A DNA stretch of 64,000 nucleotides from Clostridia bacterium (lineage in GTDB: Bacteria > Bacillota > Clostridia > Oscillospirales > Acutalibacteraceae). The stretch spans positions 1 through 64,000 of the forward strand of contig JAGBFF010000029.1 in NCBI GenBank assembly GCA_017936615.1. The letters run 5' to 3'. Both the position numbers and the translations under genes were made by a program. Of the stretch, positions 1 to 9,000 are shown piece by piece (position 1 is the first letter of the stretch; each line of letters opens with the position of its first letter). Below the pieces are notes generated by a model. The model was not told the DNA's origin and ran no database searches. It worked only from the letters and a program-made list of their open reading frames with translations.

Positions 1-9
1 CGCGTTCTT

Positions 10-85
10 TGGTGAACCATCGGGGATTCGAACCCCGGACACCCTGATTAAAAGTCAGGTGCTCTGCCAACTGAGCTAATGGTTC
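10..85 (-). tRNA. tRNA-Lys (anticodon UUU)
   Basis: Read on the minus strand this is a 76-nt cloverleaf that starts GAACCAT and ends ATGGTTC followed by an encoded CCA. The D-arm (GCTC...GAGC), the anticodon stem CTGAC/..CAG around TTTTAA with anticodon TTT, and the T-arm CCGGGGTTCGAATCCCCG are all visible and pair properly. The anticodon reads lysine codons AAA/AAG. It has its own strong promoter just upstream and diverges from the phosphatase gene. Confidence 0.97.
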
Positions 86-103
86 GTGTGCAGTTGCTAT
101 GAT

Positions 104-132
104 ATTATAGCCAACTGTTTGGCAATTGTCAA
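104..132 (-). promoter_or_regulatory. Sigma-A promoter of tRNA-Lys
   Basis: On the minus strand TTGACA (132-127) and TATAAT (109-104) are separated by exactly 17 bases. Both hexamers are perfect consensus, as expected for a stable-RNA gene. The predicted start lies about 10-12 bases before the mature tRNA 5' end. Confidence 0.85.
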
Positions 133-165
133 GCAGAAAATCATAAGAAGAGGAAGTCAGGAAGT

Positions 166-801
166 ATGAAACTGTATTTGGTGCGCCACGGAGAGAGCGA
201 ATCCAACCGTCTCGGGTATTTTGCGGGGCAGCTCGATGCACCGCTGACCGAGCTGGGGCACGAGCAAGCACGGCGGGTCGCTGAGTTTTTTCGGGATATC
301 GCCGTGGATGCGGTGTATTCGTCGGATCTGTCACGTGCAGCGGAGACGGCGCGGCCCACTGCCGAGCAGCACGGGCTGTCGGTGATTCCGGCTCCGGGGA
401 TGCGTGAGGTGCATGCCGGTGACTGGGAGGGAATGCCCTTTACCGAGCTGCCGGTGATCTCCCCCGAGCAATATCGGGTGTGGAACACCGATATCGGCAA
501 CGTACATTTTCCGAATGGCGAAAGTGTTGAGGCGGCTGCGCTGCGGGCACAGGAGGCGCTGCGGCAGATCGCAGAAACACATCCCGGGGAGACGGTGGTC
601 GTGGCGTCACACGGCGGCATCATCCGCGCACTGCTTGCGCTGTGGCAACACGGTAGCGTACAGGCGATGCAGCACGCGGTGTGGGCACCCAACGCGTCGG
701 TATCGGAGATTCTTTGCGAAAAGGGGACGTTCTGCGTGCTCCGCAGCGGTATGGTGGAGCATTTGGGCGATCTGGTGACCGAGTTGCCCAAGACTATATA
801 A
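166..801 (+). CDS. Histidine phosphatase family protein (phosphoglycerate-mutase-like)
   Basis: A 211-residue cytoplasmic protein. It opens with the family signature LVRHGES at residues 5-11, containing the phospho-accepting histidine and the first arginine of the RHG motif; a second active-site histidine is visible in VVASHGGIIRALLA near residue 150. Length and motifs fit the branch-1 histidine phosphatases (cobalamin phosphatase CobC, broad-specificity GpmB/PhoE types). The substrate cannot be told from the sequence, and no cobalamin or glycolytic genes are adjacent. The ATG is preceded by an AGGAAG-type ribosome site. It ends 141 bases before the first GH16 gene, which has its own promoter, so it is probably monocistronic. 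Confidence 0.88.
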   Translation: MKLYLVRHGESESNRLGYFAGQLDAPLTELGHEQARRVAEFFRDIAVDAVYSSDLSRAAETARPTAEQHGLSVIPAPGMREVHAGDWEGMPFTELPVISPEQYRVWNTDIGNVHFPNGESVEAAALRAQEALRQIAETHPGETVVVASHGGIIRALLALWQHGSVQAMQHAVWAPNASVSEILCEKGTFCVLRSGMVEHLGDLVTELPKTI

Positions 802-824
802 AGGAAACATAATGGATTAGCATC

Positions 825-854
825 TTGACGGTTTGGCAAGGAATATGATACAAT
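825..854 (+). promoter_or_regulatory. Predicted promoter of first GH16 gene
   Basis: TTGACG (825-830) and TACAAT (849-854) with an 18-base spacer. It lies about 90 bases before the GH16 start, leaving a leader that contains a hairpin. Confidence 0.55.
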
Positions 855-880
855 GGCCTTGCGATATCGGGAGATGAGGA

Positions 881-913
881 GGACGGTACCGAGCTTCGTA
901 CTGTCCTTTTGCG
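881..913 (+). promoter_or_regulatory. Leader hairpin with T-run, possible attenuator
   Basis: GGACGGTAC (881-889) pairs with GTACTGTCC (898-906), with one G-U pair, and is followed by TTTT then GCGTTT. The position is between the promoter and the ribosome site of the GH16 gene. The T-run is short, so termination is uncertain; it could instead be a stabilising leader stem. Confidence 0.35.
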
Positions 914-942
914 TTTCCCAAAAGTCGAAAGGAGACGATAAT

Positions 943-2649
943 ATGAGCAAAACAAACAAACGACTGTTGGCGGTGTTGTTGGCGATGCTGCTTACGGTGA
1001 TCCTGTGCGGTAATGCGCTGACGGTGGCAGCGGATGACGTCATTGCTGCGGACAGTGTGGACGTCAGCCGCGACGCGCTGACCCTGCGCGTCGGTTCTTC
1101 CTTTACGCTGAAGGGTCAGCCGCTGCCCGTGAAGGCGGATATGAGCGAGGCTGTCTGGGCGTCCGACGACGAAGCGGTCGCCACGGTGGAGAACGGCAAG
1201 GTGACGGCGGTGGCTGCCGGTACCACGACGGTCACGGTGACGGTGAACGGCAAGAGCGATACCTGTGAGGTCACGGTGGTCGAGGGCACCGCGTCGGAAG
1301 CCGATCTGGTGGTGGACGCGCTGCTGTGGACCGGTGGTAACGGGCAGGTAACGCCGGGTACGGCGCTGACCTTCCAAGTCAAGGTGACCAATCAAGGCAC
1401 CGCCGATGTGAACGGTGCGTTTTACGTGGATATCTCTGCGGGCCAGAACCGTATTTTCCGTCTGGAGCATAAGGACGGTGTTAAGGCGGGCGAGACGGTG
1501 TCGGTGACCTCCGATCCGTGGACCGCGGTCGCGGGTGACCACATGATGGCTGTGCGGGTCAACCCCACGCTGTCGGTGGCAGAGGCGAACGAAAGCACCA
1601 ACAACACCTATCAGATCGGTCTGCGCGTGGCGGATGACCGTCTGGCACCTGCTGACGAGACGGTTGCCGCGCTGATAGAGGAATACGGGCTGACCAACCT
1701 GACCTTCAGCGATGATTTTGACACGCTGGACACGGTGGACGTACTTGCCGGCGGTAAAGAGGGTTACAAATGGTACGTTACCCGCCGTTGGAGTCAGAAG
1801 GATATGACCCGCGCCGACTACTTCGTTAAAGACGGCGTGATGACCCTGCAGCACGAGGATTGCACCTACGCGATCGGTGCTTCGACGATGGATCCCACTA
1901 CTCACACCGGTTATACCTTCAACCATGGCTATATGGAGTTCCGTATCCGTATGCCGCGCCCCGAGGGGAAGGATGAGGGTGAGAAGGGTAAGCCTGCCGT
2001 GTGGTCGCTGCCGACCGGTAAGTGGCTGGAGATCCCCGGTGACAACAAGCACTGGGTCGAGGTGGACTGGATCGAGTACTACGGCGATGATTATTACACC
2101 ATTTCCGTGCACGAACAGGAAAAGTTTGAGGATGCCGAGAAGAATTGGTACAAGAACAGCGGCGCCAAGCAGGCCGGCTACGGTGACGGCGAGTGGCACA
2201 CGCTTGGCTTCCTGTGGGTCGAGGATCAGATCATCGGTTATTATGACGGCGAGGAGATCTTCAATCAGACCTACGGTGCAGACGAGGTGCCGATCCCGAT
2301 CAACCAGAATATGAGCGGTGAGCTCAAGTTTGACGGCGTATTTGACATTTTGGACACGCATGATATGGTGCTGTACATCGCCGGCGGTATCGACATGCCG
2401 ATGGAGATCGATTATATGCGCATCTGGCAGGTCGCTGCGGAGGAGCCGGTGATCGAAGCTGTTACCGATCCGACAGTCCAAGGCGGCGTAACAGATCAGC
2501 CGCCGGAAGAGCCGGAAGAGCTGCCGTGGGTGTGGATCATTCTCGGTGCGGTGGCCGTTGTCGCGGTTGTGGTGGCGGTAATCGTCATTTGCAAGGGTAA
2601 GCAGGCCAAAGTGGAGAGTGAGCCCGAAGCGCCGGAGGCGGAAGAATAA
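943..2649 (+). CDS. Membrane-anchored GH16 family glycoside hydrolase with Big_2 and CARDB modules
   Basis: A 568-residue protein likely to hydrolyse beta-1,3 or beta-1,3-1,4 glucans at the cell surface. Order: signal peptide (about 1-30, ending LTVAA), bacterial Ig-like Big_2 domain (about 36-112), CARDB-type adhesion module (about 118-225), GH16 jelly roll (about 250-490), acidic Pro/Glu linker, one transmembrane helix (about 527-548) and a short charged tail. The GH16 signature is EVDWIE at 373-378, giving nucleophile E373, assisting D375 and acid/base E378. Start: an ATG 90 bases upstream also keeps the frame open, but the ATG at 943 follows GAAAGGAGA and begins directly with the signal peptide, so it is preferred. 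The C-terminal anchor separates it from the two GH16 proteins downstream. GH16 membership is clear; the exact glucan is inferred. Confidence 0.9.
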   Translation: MSKTNKRLLAVLLAMLLTVILCGNALTVAADDVIAADSVDVSRDALTLRVGSSFTLKGQPLPVKADMSEAVWASDDEAVATVENGKVTAVAAGTTTVTVTVNGKSDTCEVTVVEGTASEADLVVDALLWTGGNGQVTPGTALTFQVKVTNQGTADVNGAFYVDISAGQNRIFRLEHKDGVKAGETVSVTSDPWTAVAGDHMMAVRVNPTLSVAEANESTNNTYQIGLRVADDRLAPADETVAALIEEYGLTNLTFSDDFDTLDTVDVLAGGKEGYKWYVTRRWSQKDMTRADYFVKDGVMTLQHEDCTYAIGASTMDPTTHTGYTFNHGYMEFRIRMPRPEGKDEGEKGKPAVWSLPTGKWLEIPGDNKHWVEVDWIEYYGDDYYTISVHEQEKFEDAEKNWYKNSGAKQAGYGDGEWHTLGFLWVEDQIIGYYDGEEIFNQTYGADEVPIPINQNMSGELKFDGVFDILDTHDMVLYIAGGIDMPMEIDYMRIWQVAAEEPVIEAVTDPTVQGGVTDQPPEEPEELPWVWIILGAVAVVAVVVAVIVICKGKQAKVESEPEAPEAEE

Positions 2650-2667
2650 TAGAATTGCAGTGCAATG

Positions 2668-2709
2668 AAGGCGGCAGACGGTGCAGCAGCACCGTCTGCC
2701 GCCTTTTTG
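2668..2709 (+). terminator. Rho-independent terminator
   Basis: A 17-bp perfect stem (2668-2684 with 2689-2705) around an AGCA loop, followed by T residues. It ends the first GH16 transcript. Confidence 0.9.
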
Positions 2710-2898
2710 ATTTTGCTGCAGGACTGGTACGGCCTATGTGTTCGGTGGAAATCTCAACCTTTTCGGAGTCAGGTTGTTGGTGGAAGGCGGATTTATGGAG
2801 AAATTTCTCATATAAGAGCCAGTTGCGAAATTTTTGTGCAACTTTACCAAAGGGTAAGTTTGGTTTTCGCTGCTTTTGTAGAATTGCACAGACCCGTC

Positions 2899-2927
2899 TT
2901 GCAATTTGAAAACCGGTATGTTATGCT
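2899..2927 (+). promoter_or_regulatory. Predicted promoter of giant GH16 gene
   Basis: TTGCAA (2899-2904), 17-base spacer, TATGCT (2922-2927). The palindrome CCCCTATAGGGG begins 16 bases after the -10 box, so it would lie near the start of the transcript. Confidence 0.5.
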
Positions 2928-2942
2928 AATGATGGTCGACAG

Positions 2943-2954
2943 CCCCTATAGGGG
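2943..2954. repeat. Perfect 12-bp palindrome, operator-like
   Basis: CCCCTATAGGGG is a perfect inverted repeat directly downstream of the predicted transcription start. A regulator site or an RNA stem are both possible; neither can be decided from the sequence alone. Confidence 0.4.
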
Positions 2955-3057
2955 AAATTATACCCATTTTCGGGCTGTTGGCACCCATTAGCACGGCGGA
3001 ATGTGCATATTACCGCCGTGGTTCCCGGGAGTTCACTTTGAAAGGGGAAGAACGCGT

Positions 3058-6000
3058 ATGAAAACAAACGCACGCCGGATCGTGTCGTGGATCGCAGCGA
3101 TGACCTTGCTGCTGACCTGCGCTATCAGCGGTCTGGTACTGCCGGCAACGGCAGAGGAAGAAAACCTCTTTGTCAACGGCGACTTCGAAAGTGGCGCTAC
3201 TGCGGAGTGGCAGAGCAGCGCACTGATCGTATCCGGTGCTGGCAAAGATGGTGGTTACGGTTATTATCATGATCGTACTCAGTCAGATGAGTGGGCAGCG
3301 GACGGCCAAATTCGCTATAAGGCTGCGCTGCTCGGCAAAATGGAAGCAAACACCGAATACGTTTTGACTTTTGATTACAAAACGTCCGGTGCGGCCAGAG
3401 GCCAGCTTTATTTTGACCAGACCTTCGGTACGACATCTGATGCGAAAAAGTTATATAGCGGTTATGATCTGCCGTTGGACGTGACGAACTGGACGACGCA
3501 GTCCATCAAGTTTACTACGCCTGCGGAGATCGCTGCCAATGCGGGTTGGGAATTTTCCATCCGTACCCGCGGTGGTGTCGGTGAGGTTTGGTACGACAAC
3601 TTCGTGCTGACCAAGGCTGGTGCGGCGGAACCGCCCAAGTTTGAGATGCCCGATCCTACCTTCTCGGGCGAGCACGGCTGGACTTATAATTCCACCGTGG
3701 AGGGTCTGTTCACCAAGGGTGACGCTGTCCCGGCTCAGACTGATACGGATGGTAACAAGTACATCACTGTTCCCGCGAACGGCAAGTACGTCCGCTCTCC
3801 CGCGGTCGCTTACGATTTGAAAGCGGGCGACTGGATCCGCATTGAGTTCAAGATGCGTAAGAACGACGCCGGTAAGGCGACGCTTGCCATGCAGCTGCAG
3901 GGCGGTATGTTCGACGGCTATGCACAGCCGGAATGGACGATTGAAGATGCCGCGACCGGTACGACCGGTAACGGCGAGTGGTTTACCTACGTGACCTATG
4001 CACAGGCACAGAAGGCGACCAGTGCTTTCTACGTCGTTCCGTTCCTGCTGACCAACAAGACGACCGCCGACCTGACGGTCGATATTGACGATTTCGAGAT
4101 CACCGCGCTGCCTGCAGGCACCACGAAGTACGACTTTGAGTTGCTCGACGGCAGCGGTTTTGACGAAAAGCCCTCCGCGCTGAACGACTACGGCTTCGGC
4201 GGTCTGTTCAACGACGGCGGTAAGATCGTTGACGATCCCGCCGATGCGGAGAACAACGTGCTGTACTTTGACGGCACGGGCAACGTTCAGGCATATTTCT
4301 ATCCGATCAACTATTCGTACGTTCCCGAAGGTACGACTTCCAAAAAGAACGTGCGTACCGAGGCGAATACGATCTATAAGCTGACCTACCGTCAGAGGGG
4401 TACCGGTACCACTTCGCCCGGAATCGGTTCTACGTACGGCACTCGTCTTTCCTTGACCGGTGAGCCTGATAAGGCTTCCGACGAGTGGAAGACCATCACC
4501 GCGTACTACAAGACCAGCAGTTCCCTGAATGCGAACTATACGTTCGATTTCAAGGTATTCGGTGAGGTCTATCTGGACGATTTCTCGCTGAAGATGGTTC
4601 AGCCTGCAACCTCCGTGGAGCTGGATAAGACGGCTGCAACGGTTACGGAAGGCGATACGCTGAAGTTGACTACTACGGTGAAGCCGGATGGCGCAACGGC
4701 CGATGCCATCGTCTGGACTACCAGCGATGACACGGTGGCTACCGTTGTTGACGGCGTTGTGACCGCTGTCAAGGCCGGTACCGCGACTATCACCGCAACT
4801 TCCGGTACGCTGTCTGCCACCTGCACCGTGACGGTGGAGGCTCCTGTAAATCCCGGCCCGGGCACCGATCCTGAGGAGCCCGATTCCGATGCGCTGGTCG
4901 ACGAAAAGTTCGAGAACGGCCCGCAGGGTGTGTTCGCCGGCGCGACCGACACCAGCACGTCTTGGAATATTGTGGACGGCGGCGTGAACGGCGGCAAGGC
5001 TCTTGCCATTACCTATAAGAACGGTGACCGTTGGTTCAAGTGGAACACCTTGACCTTTGAGCCCAACACCCGTTACAGCATCACCTTCCTTGCGAAGGGT
5101 CCGCAGGTCCGTTTGGGCGTGTATAAGTACAGTGGCTCGGTGGATGCTAAGGGTGGTTCCTTCAACCTGTACACCCGTCCGTATCAGGACGATTGGACGT
5201 CCTATCGCCTGGAGTTTACCACCGGCGCCGAAGGCTTCGGTTATGACCCGGCGAACGCGGGCTACGGTATGTTCTTCAACCGTGCCTCTGCGCTTGCGGA
5301 TACCACGGAAGTGACCCTCATCGACAACTTCAAGATTGCGAAGACCGATGAGACCACCGACCGTATCATCGGCGGTGACTTCACCTATCCCGGTATGCAG
5401 CAGTGGTACGGCAAACACCTGAACAACACTGCTGATGGCTATATTGTCGTGGCGGATCCTGATGATGCGACCAACAAGGTGCTGAAGGTTCCGGCTTCCA
5501 CCGGCAACCTGGGCGACAACTACCTGTCGGGTATCTATCTGGAGGCGGGTCGTCTGTATGAGCTGTCCTTCAAGGCGAAGGGCGCTCCGATCAGTGTCTT
5601 TATGCCGGCGAAGCAGACCTCCGGCGGTACGCTGACCGGCGATGCCTGGTTCCACACGGAAGAGTCTTCCGATTGGAAGACCTATACCTATACGTTCACG
5701 GCTACCGACAACGCTGCCGGTTATGCCGAGGCGAACTGGATCCTCAATCTGTCCCGTAACGTGGATGTTACCGGCGATTCCTACATCGACGATTTCAGCA
5801 TCAAGCTGACGACTATTCCGGATGCGACCGCTGTTACGCTGAACAAGACCGAGACTTTGCTCGGCATCAACGCGACCGAGACGCTGACCTTTACCACCAC
5901 GCCGACCGGCGCTAAGTACGATTCCGTTTCCTGGAAGTCCAGTGACGAGACCGTGGCGACCGTCGTTGACGGCGTTGTGACCGGTAAGGCGACCGGTACG

Positions 6001-9000
6001 GCTACCATCACCCTGACCGTGATGGTCGGCGACACCGCACTGACCGCGACCTGCACTGTGAAGGTCGTTGTCAAGGCAGAGAGCTTTGAGATCGTGCAGG
6101 ATTCCCTGCATCTGGCTCCCGCTACCAACAGCAACCGTTTGTGGGTATACGAGACGATCGATCTCGTGACCGTACCCGCGGATGCGGATATCTCCGGTCT
6201 GACCTGGAAATCCAGCGACGAGACCGTGGTGACCGTGGATGCTAAGGGCCAGGTCAAGGCGCTGGCCGCAGGTACTACGACCATCACCGTGACCGACGGT
6301 ACGCTGTCCGACAGCATCACCGTGACGGTGGATGCGTTTGGTGAGCGCGTCACCGGCGGTGATTTTGAGGGTGACGATTGGAACGTCACCTACTGGACCT
6401 CCTCTATCATCAAGGACGGCTCCTGCTCGCTGGTTGCTGATCCGGAGAACCCGGACAACACCGTGCTGATGGTTCCTGCGCAGTCGCAGGCGAAGTGGAT
6501 GTGGCCTGCGCACGTGGATGCGGGCGTTGTCTACAAGCTGACCATGAAGGTTAAGAGTGCCAATGGTGTGGCAATGCTCCACATCACTCCCTCCTACGTT
6601 CAGGGCAACTCGGATTCCGGTTGGGCCTCCAAGACCATTTCCGCCGAGGGATGGACGGAAGTCAGCTACATCATCCACACGGTTTCCACCGGCTTGAACC
6701 GTAACTATCTGTACGGCTTCGGTACCAATCTCGGCACCGTCCCGATGTTCGTCGACGACGTGTCGATGGTACAGCTGCCGGATGCGACTTCCATTGCTCT
6801 GGAGGATACTTCGATCGGCGTCAAGGGCAGCAAGGATCTGGCTTTGACGACGACTCCCGCCGAGTCCAACGTTCCTGCGCTGACTTGGGAGAGCAGCGAT
6901 CCTTCCATCATTTCGGTGGATCAGAGCGGTAAGATCACGGCTGTTGCCGGTGAGGGCTCTGTTACCATCACTGCGAAGAACGCCGACGGTTCGCTGACTG
7001 CGTCCTGCACCGTCACCATTGCCGGTGACCCTGCGACCGCGATCAAGCTGAACATGGATACTCACTACGCGAAGAAGAATTCCACTCTACAGCTCACGAT
7101 GTCCACCACGCCGGTCAACGCGCTTTACAAGAAGCCCGTTTGGACCTCCAGCGACGAGACCATCGCAACGGTGGATCAGAACGGTCTGGTGACCATTCTC
7201 GACAAGGAAGGCGAGACCACCATCACCGTGACCTCCGGCGAACTGACCGCGACCTGCAAGGTCGTCGTTCCCGGTGCTGCTCAGAGTTTTGAGCTGAAGG
7301 ACGAGACCATCAAGCTCGCTCCGCAGCGCGGCAGCAACACGATCACCAAGACGCTGGCTATCGTGACTACGCCTCCGAACTCCACTGCGGGCGATTTGGT
7401 CTGGACCTCCAGCAACGAAGCCGTTGCCACTGTTGATGCGAACGGTAAGGTCACTGCGCTGACGGAAGGCGAGACCACCATCACCGTGAAGAACGCCGAC
7501 GGCTCCATCACCGATACCTGCGTGGTAACGGTCGCTTGGGACGGTGAGCGTATCCCCGGCGGTGATTTCGAGAGCGGCGACTGGAATGTGAAGACCTGGT
7601 CCAGCATCATCAAGGACGGCAAGGGCTACGTCATTACCGATCCTGACGATATGGACAATTTGGTGCTGGCGTTCCCGAGGGATAACAATGCGTTGGATGC
7701 ACTGTGGATGAACAATATGCACGTCAACGCCGGCAAGACCTACAAGCTGACCTTCAAGGTGAAGAGCGAAGGCGAGAATGCGGCGCAGTTCGCGGCGTAT
7801 TTCCACCCGACCTCCTGCAACCTGAACGGTTGGAAGTACACGAGCAACCTCACCAACGAGTGGACTGAAGTTTCCTACGTCTTCACCACCAACGCGTTGG
7901 ATGACGGTACGTCTGCGGCTCTCAACCGCAACTATATCTTCGGTATTGACAATAACAAGGATGACATTGTCTATCTGGATGATTTCTCGATGGTCGAGTT
8001 GCCGGAGGCGACTTCCATCACCATCGGCACCTCCGATGAGATGACCATCCGTCCGGAAGGCACTGCGACGCTGAACGTCCGCACCGAGCCCGCCGAGGCG
8101 AGCGCCGGTAAGCTGACTTGGGAAAGCAGTGATCCGACCATCATCTCGGTCGACGCGAACGGTAAGATCGCGGTCGTCGGCGCCGAAGGCTCGGTCACCA
8201 TCACCGTGACCAACGATAAGGGCTTGTCCGATACCATTAAGGTGACGATCGACGACTATGCGGAGCTGCTGGAGAACGGCGACTTCGAAATGGGCGATAC
8301 CTACTGGCCGTCGCACTCCGTCATTAAGCCCGGCGTGGGCATGGACGGTTCCTATGGTATGATTCTGGATAACGGCAACTCCAAGCAGGATAACTTCTAC
8401 AAGGGCACCCTGCCGTTGCAGCCCAGCACCACCTATATTGTGGAGTGGGATTACAAGGCGGCCTTTGAGTCCGAGTTCCGTCTGTGGGGCGGCAAAATTG
8501 GTGTTTCGCTGTATGCCGACACCAAGAACCCGGGCGAGTGGAAGCACGGCAAGGAAGTCTTTACGACGCCTTCCAACATGGAAGAAATCAACAATGCGAC
8601 CCTGAAGGGCTGGATCTTCTCGGTTACCAGCGATAAGGGCGGCGTTGAAGATAAGGCGGTCGTGGATAATATCTCCATTAAGCTGTATGCTTCCGGCGTT
8701 GAGGCGGAATCCATCAAGCTGAACAAGGAGACCCTGACGATGATGCCCGGTCGTACCGAGAACCTCGCCATCATGGCGACTCCGGTCGACGGCGACGTCA
8801 ACCGTTCCAAGTGGTATTCCAGCGACGAGAATGTGGCGACCGTCGAGTACGGTATCGTGACGGCCGTCGGTAAGGGTACCGCGACCATCACCGCCGAGAC
8901 GTTGGGCGGCCTGAAGGCCACCTGTACCGTCACGGTTGCCGGTGAACCCGCGTTTATCACCAACGGCACCTTCGAGGATGCCGAGGATGATGCGTGGATC

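Larger units (their letters stand above)
2710..3057. other. Intergenic region before the giant GH16 gene
   Basis: About 350 bases without a supported gene. It holds a promoter candidate (2899-2927), a 12-bp perfect palindrome (2943-2954), an outer CAGCCC/GGGCTG pair around it, and an 8-bp GC-rich hairpin CACGGCGG/CCGCCGTG (2992-3020) shortly before the ribosome site. Short open frames in it have no ribosome site or recognisable product. Confidence 0.6.
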
